DNA of 41,334 nt, taken from positions 1-41,334 of the forward strand of contig NZ_BANF01000032.1 in NCBI RefSeq assembly GCF_000964425.1. Direction: 5' to 3'. Source of the DNA: Komagataeibacter intermedius TF2. Its GTDB lineage: Bacteria > Pseudomonadota > Alphaproteobacteria > Acetobacterales > Acetobacteraceae. This document shows, piece after piece, positions 31,379 through 40,900 of the stretch. A model generated the notes under the pieces. It was not told the origin of the DNA. It did no database searches and worked only from the letters and a program-made list of their open reading frames with translations. Both the position numbers and the translations under genes were made by a program. Position 1 is the first letter of the stretch. Each line of letters begins with the position of its first letter.

Positions 31379-31425
31379 ATCTGTTACCGGACCTGGTGGC
31401 AGATCAGTCTTGAAAGGCCATTACC

Positions 31426-32445
31426 TTGGTCCTCCAGAAAAACTGGCAATCCCTGATCAAGCCGGAAAAGCTGGAAGTCGAACCGGGGGCGGAACCTTCA
31501 CGTATTGCGACCGTCGTGGCCGAACCGCTGGAACGCGGTTTCGGCATGACGCTGGGCAATGCGATCCGTCGGGTTCTGCTGTCGTCCCTGCAGGGGGCTG
31601 CGGTTACGGCAATCCAGATTGACGGCGTACTGCATGAATTCTCGTCGGTGGCGGGTGTTCGTGAAGACGTGACCGACATCGTCCTCAACATCAAGCAGCT
31701 CGCACTGCGAATGCATGGTGAGGGACCGAAGCGCATGGTGCTGACGGCCACGGGGCCGGGCGAAGTGCGTGCAGGGCAGATCCAGACCGGTCATGATATC
31801 GAAGTCATGAATCCCGATCTGGTGATCTGCACCCTGGACGAAGGGGTGAAGTTCGGGATGGAATTCACCGTGAACATGGGCAAGGGCTATGTCCCCGCGG
31901 CGGCCAACCGCCCGGAAGATGCGCCGATTGGCCTGATCCCGGTTGATGCCATCTACTCGCCCGTGCGGCGCGTGTCCTACAAGGTGGAGCAGACCCGCGT
32001 GGGTCAGGTCACCGATTACGACCGCCTGCTGCTGACGGTTGAGACAAATGGCGCCGTGACACCGGAAGATGCCGTGGCGCTTGCCGCGCGTATCCTTCAG
32101 GACCAGCTTCAGCTGTTCATCAACTTTGATGAACCGCGCACCGTGCGTACGGAAGAGCCGCAGGATGACCTGCCGTTCAACCGTAACCTGCTGCGCAAGG
32201 TTGACGAACTGGAACTGTCGGTCCGTAGCGCGAACTGCCTGAAGAACGACAACATCGTCTATATCGGTGATCTGGTTCAGAAGACCGAGCAGGAGATGCT
32301 GCGCACCCCGAATTTCGGTCGCAAGTCGCTCAACGAGATCAAGGAAGTCCTGACCGCCATGGGGCTTTCACTGGGTATGAATGTCCCGGCCTGGCCGCCG
32401 GAAAATATCGAAGATCTGGCAAAGAGGCTCGACGAGCCGTTCTGA
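31426..32445 (+). CDS. rpoA: RNA polymerase alpha subunit
   Basis: Alpha (339 residues) dimerises to start core enzyme assembly, and its C-terminal domain contacts UP elements and activators. The N-terminal domain ([18 protein letters not shown], then [45 protein letters not shown]) and the C-terminal domain ([46 protein letters not shown], about 257-305) are complete. The start is TTG at 31426 with GAAAGG at 31412-31417; no other start preserves the conserved N-terminus. TTG likely lowers translation. Confidence 0.98.
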   Translation: MVLQKNWQSLIKPEKLEVEPGAEPSRIATVVAEPLERGFGMTLGNAIRRVLLSSLQGAAVTAIQIDGVLHEFSSVAGVREDVTDIVLNIKQLALRMHGEGPKRMVLTATGPGEVRAGQIQTGHDIEVMNPDLVICTLDEGVKFGMEFTVNMGKGYVPAAANRPEDAPIGLIPVDAIYSPVRRVSYKVEQTRVGQVTDYDRLLLTVETNGAVTPEDAVALAARILQDQLQLFINFDEPRTVRTEEPQDDLPFNRNLLRKVDELELSVRSANCLKNDNIVYIGDLVQKTEQEMLRTPNFGRKSLNEIKEVLTAMGLSLGMNVPAWPPENIEDLAKRLDEPF

Positions 32446-32478
32446 TCCTCCGAACCGGATAAAACAGGAAATTACATC

Positions 32479-32904
32479 ATGCGTCACGGTGTTGCCGGCC
32501 GTAAGCTCGGCGTTACCTCGTCCCATCGACTGGCCATGTTTCGCAACATGGCCGTCGCCCTGATCAAGCACGAACAGATCACCACCACGCTGCCCAAGGC
32601 GAAAGAGCTGCGCCCGGTTGTGGAAAAGCTGATCACCCTTGGCAAGCGTGGCAACCTGCACGCCCGCCGTCAGGCTTTCGCCCAGCTGCGTGACGACAAG
32701 ATCGTGTCCAAGCTGTTCGATACGGTGGCCGACCGTTACAAGGCACGTCAGGGTGGTTACACCCGCGTGCTGCGTGCGGGCATGCGCCACGGTGATGCAG
32801 CCGATATGGCTGTGATCGAACTGGTTGATCGCGATGTGTCGGCAAAGGGCAAGGACAGCGGTCCGCGCCCCGAAGCCAACCAGGAAGATCACCTGGCAGC
32901 CTGA
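32479..32904 (+). CDS. rplQ: 50S ribosomal protein L17
   Basis: L17 (141 residues) lies at the tunnel exit side of the 50[59 protein letters not shown] is the conserved core (residues 1-58), and [28 protein letters not shown] follows. The last ~17 residues are a lineage-type tail. It is the last gene of the cluster and is followed by a tetraloop hairpin and a strong terminator. Confidence 0.98.
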   Translation: MRHGVAGRKLGVTSSHRLAMFRNMAVALIKHEQITTTLPKAKELRPVVEKLITLGKRGNLHARRQAFAQLRDDKIVSKLFDTVADRYKARQGGYTRVLRAGMRHGDAADMAVIELVDRDVSAKGKDSGPRPEANQEDHLAA

Positions 32905-32919
32905 GGAACTTCGGTTCCT
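32904..32919 (+). promoter_or_regulatory. UUCG tetraloop hairpin at the rplQ stop
   Basis: AGGAAC and GTTCCT form a perfect 6-bp stem closed by a very stable C(UUCG)G tetraloop, starting at the last base of the stop codon. It lies 12 bases before the terminator, so it would sit near the 3' end of the operon transcript and may protect it from 3' exonucleases. Confidence 0.5.
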
Positions 32920-32930
32920 GCGTGAAAAAG

Positions 32931-32954
32931 CCCGGCCTCTGGTCGGGTTTTTTT
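32931..32954 (+). terminator. Rho-independent terminator after rplQ
   Basis: The stem CCCGGCC / GGTCGGG (one G-U pair) with loop TCT is followed by seven T and preceded by a run of A. It closes the ribosomal cluster. Confidence 0.85.
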
Positions 32955-33074
32955 ATGTCGCCACAGAATCCAACATTTTTTTATCGTTATATAGATATTC
33001 AATCGCGATTATGTATATTTCGATATTACATTGATACGCAGGATCGGGCCTGCGCAGCAGACAGGGCTTCAGCC
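32955..33074 (+). promoter_or_regulatory. AT-rich upstream region of the ABC importer with a palindrome
   Basis: The 120 bases after the terminator include a markedly AT-rich stretch (about 32970-33035). A perfect 10-bp palindrome AATCGCGATT lies at 33001-33010, flanked symmetrically by ATA and TAT three bases away on each side. This looks like an operator for a dimeric regulator. No -35/-10 pair with good spacing stands out. No gene is seen here. Confidence 0.4.
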
Positions 33075-34118
33075 ATGACAGGATCAGTTTTGGGGCGTGC
33101 CATACGCCGTGGACTTTATGCCGTGACCGCCATGATCGGTCTGTGCGGCAGTGTTCACGCGGCAACGGTGCGCGTTGGGTATATTCCGGTCATTGGTTCG
33201 GCGCCGCTGTTTGTCATGCAGGGCAAGAACTGGGCGCGGGATGCGGGGATCGACATGCAGCTGGTCCGTTTCCAGTCTGGCCCACAGGCCATTCAGGCGC
33301 TGGTATCGGGCAAGATTGACGCCTATGTGGCGGGCGTGCTGCCCCTGCTGCAGGCCCGGGCGCACGGCGCGGATGTGAAGGTTGTCGCCAGTGCCGCGAC
33401 GGAGGAACTGGAAGTTGTCTCCCGCGGGGCGCTGGCTGCTGACCTGCCGGAACAGCCCGTCGCCCTGACACCTGATGCGCTGCGCCAGCGTTTTGCGGAT
33501 TTTGCCACAAAGGCAGGTCACAAGCCCAAGATCGCGGCCCAGCCGCTGGGGTCCGTGCCCGATACGCTGCTGCGCTACTGGCTCAAGGCCCGGAACGGGC
33601 TGGAACCGGCCGATGTGGCGGATATTGTCGGCATTGATATTGATGCCGCCCAGCAGGCGTTCCTGGCAGGCGCGGTGGATGGCGCCATCCTGCGTGAACC
33701 GGCGCTGACCATTATCCGCCACCGTATGCCCGGCATGCGGGTGCTGGCGTCGGGACATGACATCATGCCGGGACAGCCGGGCTCGGTGCTGGCAATCGTC
33801 AACGAGGACGCGCCAGACCGCGCAGCGTGGAAGACTGCGTTCCTGACCAGCTTCGTCAGGGCGACGCACCTGCTGGCCACGGATCCGGAACAGGCGGAAC
33901 CCTATGTGCAGCAGGCGCTGGGGGGCGGCATGCTGCCCAGAGACATCATCATCGAGGCGCTGAAGGTTTCGGCTTCCAGCTACGTATCCGATCCTGCCAG
34001 CATTGTGGATGCGGTCAGCAAGCTGCAGGACTTTGAGGTGCAGACTGGCCTGCTGCACAAGGCGGAACCGGTGTCCGCGCTGTTCGACCTCGAAAGTTAC
34101 CGGCAGATTTCCCAGTGA
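33075..34118 (+). CDS. ABC importer substrate-binding protein (SsuA/TauA/NMT1-like)
   Basis: This is a periplasmic binding protein of 347 residues. A signal peptide is visible: RR near the start, a hydrophobic stretch, and likely cleavage after SVHA (about residue 29). The mature part begins VRVGYIPVIGSAPLFVMQGKNWARDAGIDMQLVRFQSGPQAIQALVSGKIDAYVAGVLPLLQARAHGADVKVV, the pattern of binding proteins for nitrate, sulfonates, taurine or pyrimidine precursors. An ATG at 32922 would read through the terminator and is rejected. The permease start overlaps the stop (GTGA). Taken from sequence alone, the substrate cannot be named; aliphatic sulfonate or a related anion is the best guess. Confidence 0.85.
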   Translation: MTGSVLGRAIRRGLYAVTAMIGLCGSVHAATVRVGYIPVIGSAPLFVMQGKNWARDAGIDMQLVRFQSGPQAIQALVSGKIDAYVAGVLPLLQARAHGADVKVVASAATEELEVVSRGALAADLPEQPVALTPDALRQRFADFATKAGHKPKIAAQPLGSVPDTLLRYWLKARNGLEPADVADIVGIDIDAAQQAFLAGAVDGAILREPALTIIRHRMPGMRVLASGHDIMPGQPGSVLAIVNEDAPDRAAWKTAFLTSFVRATHLLATDPEQAEPYVQQALGGGMLPRDIIIEALKVSASSYVSDPASIVDAVSKLQDFEVQTGLLHKAEPVSALFDLESYRQISQ

Positions 34119-34879
34119 CGCTGACCCGTTCCATCTGGATGCGCCCGCTGCTGGGCGCGCTGGGCCTTGTCGTGCTGTTTGGGGGATGGGAGGCGGCAAT
34201 CCGGCTTGGCTGGGTGCCATCCGGGCTGGTGCCCGCGCCGAGCAGCCTTGGTCCGGCATGGTTGGGGGAAGTACGTAGCGGCGCATGGGTTCAGGCCATT
34301 CGCGACAGCCTGACCCATTACCTGATGGGGCTGGTTATCGGTTCGGTGCTGGGCACGCTCATCGGGCTGTTATGCGGGACGGTGCCCCTGCTGGACGGAC
34401 TGCTGTCCGGTGTCGTGCGGGTATTGCGGCCCATACCGGGGCTGGCATGGGTGCCATTCGCCATCCTGTGGTTCGGGCTGGATACCGCCGGTGCGACCTT
34501 CGTAATCGCCATTTCGGTTTTCTGGATCAATTTCTATGCTGCGTACGGGGCCGTGCAGGCCATCGACCCGGACCTGTATGAAGTTGCCGCCTCTTTCGGC
34601 CATGGCGGGTTCTGGGCGCGACTGCGCACGGTCGTCATCCCGGCTTCGGCCCCCGGTGTGCTGGCGGGGCTGCGCACGGGGCTGGGGCAGGCATGGATGT
34701 CCGTTGTCGCGGCCGAACTGTTTGGCGTACCGGGAATTGGCGCGCGGATGATGCAGGCGTCCAGCCTGCTGGCGACCGACCTTGTGGTGGTCTACATGCT
34801 GACCATGGCGCTGCTCTATGCCCTGACCGACACGGTCTTCATGCTGGTGCGCAGGCGGCTGCTGGGGTGGCAGGGATGA
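34115..34879 (+). CDS. ABC importer permease (SsuC/TauC/NrtB-like)
   Basis: This inner-membrane permease of 254 residues has about six hydrophobic helices. The cytoplasmic EAA loop that docks the ATPase is seen at YEVAASFGHGGFWARLRTVVIPASAPGVLAGLRTGL (about residues 155-190), with the IPA.P.....GLR..LG signature of the sulfonate/nitrate/taurine subgroup. PIPGLAWVPFAILWFGL is also typical. The start is GTG at 34115, overlapping the binding protein stop; its own stop overlaps the ATPase start (ATGA). The three proteins form one importer. Confidence 0.88.
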   Translation: MTLTRSIWMRPLLGALGLVVLFGGWEAAIRLGWVPSGLVPAPSSLGPAWLGEVRSGAWVQAIRDSLTHYLMGLVIGSVLGTLIGLLCGTVPLLDGLLSGVVRVLRPIPGLAWVPFAILWFGLDTAGATFVIAISVFWINFYAAYGAVQAIDPDLYEVAASFGHGGFWARLRTVVIPASAPGVLAGLRTGLGQAWMSVVAAELFGVPGIGARMMQASSLLATDLVVVYMLTMALLYALTDTVFMLVRRRLLGWQG

Positions 34880-35703
34880 ACGCGGTGGTTACGGATCATG
34901 TCACGACAGCCGCCATCCCGGGGGATGTGGTGGTCAGGCTGGAAAATATCGGCCTGTCGCATGACCATGGGCGCAGCTTCATCCTCCGGCATGTGAATCT
35001 GGACATCAGGCGGGGTGAATTCGTCGCGGTGCTGGGGCCATCGGGTGTTGGCAAATCCACGTTGCTGCGCGTCATCATGGGGCTGATACGCCCCAGCGAG
35101 GGCACGGTCAGCCTCCGTCCATCCCCGACGGCAGCCCATCGCCCGGCGGCCATGGTGTTTCAGGATGCCAAGCTCATGCCGTGGCGCAGTGTGCGGCGGA
35201 ATGTGGAACTGGGGCTGGAGGGGCTGGGCCTGACACGGCTGCAGCGGCGGGAACGGGCCATGGCGGCGCTGGATCTTGTCGGGCTTGCGGACATGGCGGA
35301 GCGGTGGCCACGCCAGCTTTCGGGTGGGCAGCGCCAGCGCGTGGGGGTGGCGCGCGCGCTGACGGTCGAACCGGACCTGCTGCTGATGGACGAACCCTTC
35401 GGCGCGCTGGACGCCATTACACGCAGTGCCCTGCAGGACGAACTGCTGCGGATCCATGCCCGGCGGCAGGGAACCGTACTGTTTGTGACCCATGATCTGG
35501 ACGAAGCCCTGATCCTTGCGGACCGGGTCATCATCTTGGAGGGACATCCTGCCGGGCTGCGGGGGGATTTTGCCGTTGGGGCACGGCCACGCGATCACAC
35601 CGCCCCAGCAATGCGCGCCATGGCCGAGCGCATGCGCCGACTGATCGCGGGTGAGGACGATCCGGGCGCGGATGCGGCCTATTGGCAGGCATCGGAGATA
35701 TGA
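34876..35703 (+). CDS. ABC importer ATPase (SsuB/TauB/NrtD-like)
   Basis: This ATP-binding subunit has 275 residues. It carries Walker A GPSGVGKST (54-62), the Q-loop VFQDAKLMPW with Gln96, the signature LSGGQ (148-152), Walker B LLLMDE (168-173) followed by FGALD, and the H-loop VTHD. VFQD..L.PW and DEPFGALDA.TR are typical of sulfonate/nitrate/taurine ATPases. The ATG at 34876 overlaps the permease stop. A longer frame upstream is only the overlap with the permease. Its short C-terminal tail lacks a second regulatory domain. Confidence 0.9.
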   Translation: MNAVVTDHVTTAAIPGDVVVRLENIGLSHDHGRSFILRHVNLDIRRGEFVAVLGPSGVGKSTLLRVIMGLIRPSEGTVSLRPSPTAAHRPAAMVFQDAKLMPWRSVRRNVELGLEGLGLTRLQRRERAMAALDLVGLADMAERWPRQLSGGQRQRVGVARALTVEPDLLLMDEPFGALDAITRSALQDELLRIHARRQGTVLFVTHDLDEALILADRVIILEGHPAGLRGDFAVGARPRDHTAPAMRAMAERMRRLIAGEDDPGADAAYWQASEI

Positions 35704-35755
35704 TAAGTCTGGACCAACGGGTCTGTTGCCTGCGGGTATGAAGGCATTGGGCAGC

Positions 35756-35779
35756 GGGAGACGGGCTTTCCTGTCTCCC
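35756..35779 (+). terminator. Hairpin after the ABC importer operon
   Basis: The stem GGGAGACGGG / CCTGTCTCCC (10 bp, one G-U pair) has a CTTT loop and no U tract. It lies in the 102-base gap between the importer and the small membrane protein gene; it could be a weak terminator or an mRNA 3' stabiliser. Confidence 0.45.
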
Positions 35780-35805
35780 CGATGGCAAGCAAGGGAATAC
35801 GGAAC

Positions 35806-36063
35806 ATGACAAATCCCCCCAATTTTGAAGCGCATCTGGAAGAAGGTATTGGCCGGCTTCAGGATGGTCTGGATGGCTTTGTCGGAGATGCCGGCACCCC
35901 GCTATCCGCGCGCCTGCAGGGCGCGAGTGGCGTGGCTCAGCGGGGCCTGGGCGAAATTCTGGATACCGTGCGTGACGTGACAGCCGACCGCCCGCTGTTT
36001 ACGCTGTTGGGGGCGTCCGTGCTCGGCTTTCTGGCAAGCGTGTTCCTGCGGCGCCGGGGCTGA
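35806..36063 (+). CDS. Small C-terminally anchored membrane protein (DUF883/ElaB-like)
   Basis: The protein has 85 residues. An amphipathic helical N-part (EAHLEEGIGRLQDGLDGFVGDAG) is followed by a spacer helix, then a C-terminal hydrophobic helix (LFTLLGASVLGFLASVFL) and RRRG. A C-terminal helix that follows DRPLFTLL and ends in RRR resembles the DUF883/ElaB/YqjD family, inner-membrane anchored proteins that in E. coli bind ribosomes in stationary phase. The match is by pattern only. The ATG at 35806 with AAGGGA (35791-35796) is preferred; one at 35782 would add eight residues. Probably forms a pair with the next gene. Confidence 0.65.
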   Translation: MTNPPNFEAHLEEGIGRLQDGLDGFVGDAGTPLSARLQGASGVAQRGLGEILDTVRDVTADRPLFTLLGASVLGFLASVFLRRRG

Positions 36064-36124
36064 AGGCAACATATCTGGTGCTGTCGCGTTGGGGCAGCAT
36101 GACTGATTTGCAGGGAAAAATGCC

Positions 36125-36301
36125 ATGCTGAAACTGGCGCTGTTTTTTTTGATTGTATCACTGGTCGCCGGGCTGTTTGGCTTCAGTGGCATTTCCGCCG
36201 TTTCGGCAGGAATGGCGAAAATACTGTTCTTTGTCGCCATTCTGGCTTTTGTGATTGTGGTCCTGATCGTGCTGCTCTCGGCCAGATCGCTTTTTAACTA
36301 G
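36125..36301 (+). CDS. Small membrane protein, DUF1328 (YtjA-like)
   Basis: A 58-residue protein begins at ATG 36125 and ends at TAG 36299-36301, with CAGGGA about 12 bases upstream of the start. It starts MLKLALFFLIVSLVAGLFGF and continues SAGMAKILFFVAILAFVIVV. The pattern of two hydrophobic helices linked by a Gly-Phe-Ser-Gly turn and the AKILFF motif is typical of the DUF1328 family. These small inner-membrane proteins are common in proteobacteria and often stress- or growth-phase-linked, but their function is unknown. A bidirectional terminator follows immediately. Confidence 0.8.
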   Translation: MLKLALFFLIVSLVAGLFGFSGISAVSAGMAKILFFVAILAFVIVVLIVLLSARSLFN

Positions 36302-36317
36302 CAACCCGCTACCCACG

Positions 36318-36354
36318 AAAAACCCCCTGTCACCGTTGGTGCAGGGGGTTTTTT
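36318..36354. terminator. Bidirectional rho-independent terminator
   Basis: AAAAA (36318-36322) is followed by CCCCCTG, T, CACC, a GTT loop, GGTG and CAGGGGG (to 36348), then six T (36349-36354). It forms an 11-bp stem with one bulge and works in both directions. It closes the + strand DUF1328 gene and the - strand efflux operon. Confidence 0.9.
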
Positions 36355-36359
36355 CTGAT

Positions 36360-37928
36360 CTATTTGTTGGTGTCCTTCTGAATGAAGGACGGCAGCAGGG
36401 GGTTGTCCTTCTGCAAGGAGTTTTTCGATGGCAGGCGTGACGCATCCCATCCGCCGCCCAGCGCCTGCACCAGGCTGACACTGTCGACCATGCGCTGCTG
36501 CTGGATTCCCAGCAGGGTTTCGGCATCGCTCAGGGCCGAGTTCTCGTTGGTGATCACGGTCGTATAAATTTCCGTTCCGGCCCGGTACTGGTTCAGCGAG
36601 ACCTCTACCGTGCGGTTGGCAAAATCCAGCGCCTTCTGCTGCTGCACGGACTGCTGGGCCAGGATGCGCAGGTTGGACAGCTGATCTTCCGTGTTCTGCA
36701 ATGCCGTCAGTACGGTCTGGCGGTAGGTGGCGACAGCATTGTCGTACTGGGCATTGGCTTCATGCACGGCGGCGGTACGCGACCCGCCTTCAAACAGGAT
36801 TTCGGTTGCGGATGCCCCCAGTGACCAGACGCGGTTCATTGCCGACATGAGAGAGGTCACGGGGTCGCCGCCGCTCTGTTCATAGCTGGCGTTGATGGTG
36901 ATGTCGGGATAGAACGCGGCCATGTCCGCGCCGATCATGGCGTTGTACTGCTCCATCGTGCGCTCGGCCGCGGCAATGTCGGGGCGGCGCTGCAACAGGT
37001 CGGCCGGCACCGAGACCGGAATGGGCGGCACCGCGCGCGACAGCGGCGCAGGCGCGATGGTGACATCGGCGGGCGGCTTGCCAATCAGCACGGCAATTGC
37101 ATGTTCATACTGCGCGCGGTTGATCCCCGCCTGTATTAGTGATGCACGGTTCTGTTCCAACGTCGTGCGCGCCTGAAGGACGGCGGTAGGATCGGCTGTG
37201 CCAGCGTCAAACTGGTTCTGGGTGATCCGCAGCGCCTGTTCGTTGAAATTGACATAGCGCTGCAGCAGGTCGGTCAGGCTGTCCTGGTAGCGCATGTTGA
37301 AATAGGCCGTCGCCAGCTGTGCCTGATATGACAGCGTGGCATTGGCCAGATCGGCGGCGCTGGCCTGTGCCGCGGTCACCTGTTCCTGCACCTGCCGCCG
37401 GATCTTGCCCCATATGTCCAGGTCCCAGCTGGCGCTGGGGCCGATGTCATAGGTGTTGTAGGTCGAACCCGCCTTTGCGTAATTGCTGCCCGACGAGGAT
37501 AGCGAACCCGCGCCATGCCCGTCACGGTCAAAGCCCAGGCTGCCGCTTATGGTCGGGAAAAGCTGCGCGCGCACGCTGTCGATCAGGGCGCGGGCGTTAC
37601 GGTAACTGGCTTCGTATTCCTTGATGTTCTGGTTGGAAATCGCGACCTGCGATTCCAGCCCGTTCAGGACGGGATCGTTATAGATGGTCCACCAGTCATG
37701 CTTGGGCAGTTCAGCCAGCTTCGGGTTGGCCATTTCCCATCCTGGTTCGGGGCGCAGTTCCTTGAAACGGGGGGAAACGATGGCGGCAGGACGATGGTAT
37801 TTCGGCCCGACCATGCACCCTGCCAGCGCCAGAAGCGGCAGGGCCGCCAGCGCAAGACGCGCGGAACGGCGGACGGTGGAAGATGGACGGATGGCGGCGC
37901 GGGCGTGGGATGGCGGGAAAGGTGTCAT
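36360..37928 (-). CDS. Outer membrane efflux channel lipoprotein (NodT/OprM family), second system
   Basis: The channel has 522 residues. It has a basic N-region (VRRSARLALAAL), a hydrophobic stretch and lipobox LAGC, with lipidated Cys predicted at residue 38, followed by MVGPKYHRP, the family hallmark. Two efflux domains follow, the second with PVSVPADLLQRRPDIAAAERTM and the end LVQALGGGWDASRLP. Unlike the other channel in the window, it ends soon after LGGGW. It begins 5 bases after the pump gene stop, so it is the last gene of a - strand operon. Confidence 0.93.
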   Translation of the reverse strand: MTPFPPSHARAAIRPSSTVRRSARLALAALPLLALAGCMVGPKYHRPAAIVSPRFKELRPEPGWEMANPKLAELPKHDWWTIYNDPVLNGLESQVAISNQNIKEYEASYRNARALIDSVRAQLFPTISGSLGFDRDGHGAGSLSSSGSNYAKAGSTYNTYDIGPSASWDLDIWGKIRRQVQEQVTAAQASAADLANATLSYQAQLATAYFNMRYQDSLTDLLQRYVNFNEQALRITQNQFDAGTADPTAVLQARTTLEQNRASLIQAGINRAQYEHAIAVLIGKPPADVTIAPAPLSRAVPPIPVSVPADLLQRRPDIAAAERTMEQYNAMIGADMAAFYPDITINASYEQSGGDPVTSLMSAMNRVWSLGASATEILFEGGSRTAAVHEANAQYDNAVATYRQTVLTALQNTEDQLSNLRILAQQSVQQQKALDFANRTVEVSLNQYRAGTEIYTTVITNENSALSDAETLLGIQQQRMVDSVSLVQALGGGWDASRLPSKNSLQKDNPLLPSFIQKDTNK

Positions 37929-37933
37929 CCGGA

Positions 37934-40900
37934 TCAGGAATCCTGCTGGTGGGAAAGACGATGGCGTCGGGACAGCCGTCCATACAGCCGGTTGAAGTGC
38001 GTGCGGCAGGCTATCCCCAGATGGTCGAGATAGAGATAGACAACCGGTGTCGTGTAAAGGGTCAGCGCCTGGCTGACGACCAGCCCGCCCACAATCGCGA
38101 TACCAAGCGGGCGGCGCAGTTCGGAACCATAGCCGTGGCCGAATATCAGGGGCAGCGCACCCAGGGCGGCGGCAAAGGTGGTCATCATGATCGGGCGAAA
38201 GCGCAGCAGGCAGGCGGTACGGATCGCCTCCAGCGCGGTATGGCCTTCATCGCGCTCGGCAGTGATGGCGAAATCCACCAGCATGATGGCGTTTTTCTTG
38301 ACGATGCCGATCAGCAGGATCACCCCGATCATGGCGATCAGGGAAAATGCCTCGCCAAAAAACTGCAGCGCCAGCAGCGCGCCCACCCCGGCCGAAGGCA
38401 GGGTGGACAGAATGGTCAGCGGATGCACATAGCTTTCGTACAGGATACCCAGCGTCATGTACACTGCGGCAAGGGCCGCAAGGATCAGCAGCGGTTCATT
38501 GTTGACCGATTTCTGGAACTGTGCGGCGTTGCCGGCAAAATTGCCCTGGATATTGGCGGGCATGTGCAGGCGCACGGTTTCTTCATTGATGATCCGCACC
38601 GCCTGGCTCAGCGGGACGCCATTGCTCAGGTTGAACGAAACCGTGGTGGAAACCGACTGCCCGTCATGATTGATGCTTAGCGCCGTCTTGGTGGGTTTCA
38701 GCACGGAAACCAATGTCAGCGGCACCATGGATTCCGAACTGGTGGAGACGGCGGACCCGGTGGATGTGCTGTTCCCACCCGCCAGCGTATTGGCGATCTG
38801 GTTGCGGAAGGACTGCTCGCTCAGCTGCGATTGCGTGGTGCCCGTATCGGTCTTGACCCGGATGGTGTTGGACTGCGTTCCGCCCCCCGCCGTACCGCCG
38901 GCGACACTGACCCATACCTGCTTGAGTGTCGTGGGGTCCTGCCAGAACCGCGGCTCGACTTCCATGACCACGCGGTACTGGTTGAGGGAATTGTAGATGA
39001 CCGAGGCCGAACGCTGCCCATAGGCGTCATACAGCGTGTTGGATACAAGCTGTGGCGTAATGTTCAGGCGACTTGCGGTATCACGGTCGATCTGCACATC
39101 CAGCGCCGACCCGCCCTGCAGCACGTCCGATGAAATGTCGGACAGTTCGGGATGTTTCTGCAGCGCGGTGACCAGCAGCGGCGTCCATTTGTACAGATCC
39201 TTCGAGGAATCGGAGTGAAGCGAATACTGGTAGGCCGCATTGCTCTGCCGTCCGCCGATGCGCAGCTGCCCGGGCGCGGACATGTAGAAGGTCGCCCCCG
39301 TCATGTTGCGCAGCCGGCGCGTTATGCGGGCAATGGTCTGCGCGGGCGTATCGTTGCGGAGCGACTTGTCCTTCAGGGTCACGAACATATTGGCCTGGTT
39401 GGAACTGCCGCGCCCCCCCATGAAACCCATGACATGGACAACATCCCGATCCGCAAGGACGGCCTGCTGCGTCGTGGCGATCTTGCCCTGCATGGCCTGG
39501 AACGAAATGGACTGGTCCCCCATAAGGTGGCCCATCAGCATGCCGGTGTCTGATTCGGGAAACAGGCTCTTGGGCATCTTGATGAACAGGCCGACCATGA
39601 TGGCAATGGTCACGGGCAGGGACAGGATGGTGATCCGTCGGTGCGTGATGGCCCATTCCAGCGACCGGGCATATCCCTGCTGGGTCGCATTTATGCCGGC
39701 TTCCAGCCACATACCAATCCGTCCGAACACGCCGGTTGACCGGGGAACTTCATGCTGGCGCAGCAGGTGGGCCGTCATCATGGGGGTCAGTGACAGTGAC
39801 AGTCCCATGGAGACGACAATGGTGATCGACATCGTCATGGCGAATTCATGGAACAGCCGCCCCGCCACGCCACTGAGCAGCAGGATGGGCAGGAACACCG
39901 CAATCAGCGATACGGTAATGGACATGACCGTGAACGCCACTTCGCGCGTGCCCAGCAGGGTGGCCTGCAGGCGGTCCATGCCCGCTTCCATGTGACGGCT
40001 GATGTTTTCCACCACCACGATGGCGTCATCCACCACGAAGCCGGTGGAAATGGTCAGCGCCATCAGCGAAAGATTGTCGATCGAGTATCCCATCAGCCGC
40101 ATGACGCCAAAGGTGGTGATGATGGATGTCGGCACGACAATGGCGGGAATGATGGTAATGCGGGGCGAACGCAGGAACAGAAGCACCACCAGCACCACAA
40201 GGCAGACCGACAGCACCAGCGTGAACTGCGTATCGGCCAGCGCCGCGCGGATAGTGGTGGACCGGTCCATGAATTTGCCAAGGTCCACATCCGCCGGCAG
40301 GGCCTCGCGCAGCGTCGGCAGCTTGGCGCGGATCTGGTCATTGGTGTTGATGATGTTGGCCCCGGCCTGCGCGAAGATGATGGCCAGCACCCCGGACTTG
40401 CCATCCACATACCCGGCGTTGCGCAGGTCCTCCACGCCATCATGGACATAGGCCACGTCCTCCAGCCGGACGGGGCGACTGTCGTGATAGGCCACGATCA
40501 GGTCGCGGTAGGCCTGCGCGTTATGCGCCTGGTCATTGGTCGCCAGCACGAAACGGTGGTCGCCCTGGTCAATGAAGCCCTTGGGCGTATGGGCATTGGC
40601 CGATGCAAGGGCCGCGCGGATGTCTTCAAACCCGATACCGAATTTGTACAGCGCCAGCGGGTTCATTTCCACCCGGACGGCCGGCAGTGAACTGCCCCCG
40701 ATCTCAACCTGGCCCACGCCCTGTATCTGCGACAGGTGCTGCTGCAGCACGTTGGAGGCAAGGTCATACAACTGCGGCGCGGTGCGCGTGCGCGATGTCA
40801 GCGCTAGGATCATGACCGGCGCGCCGTTTGGGTTGGCCTTGGAATAGCTGGGGTTCTGCCGCAGGGATGACGGCAGGTCCGCATGCGCTGCCTGTAGCGC

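Noticed and set aside
32922-33074. N-terminal extension of the ABC binding protein from an ATG at 32922
   Set aside because: It would read through the terminator hairpin and the AT-rich promoter region, and it would bury the signal peptide that begins at 33075.
32955-33074. Riboswitch before the ABC importer
   Set aside because: The stretch is too short and AT-rich, without conserved SAM, thiamine or other riboswitch cores that I can recognise.
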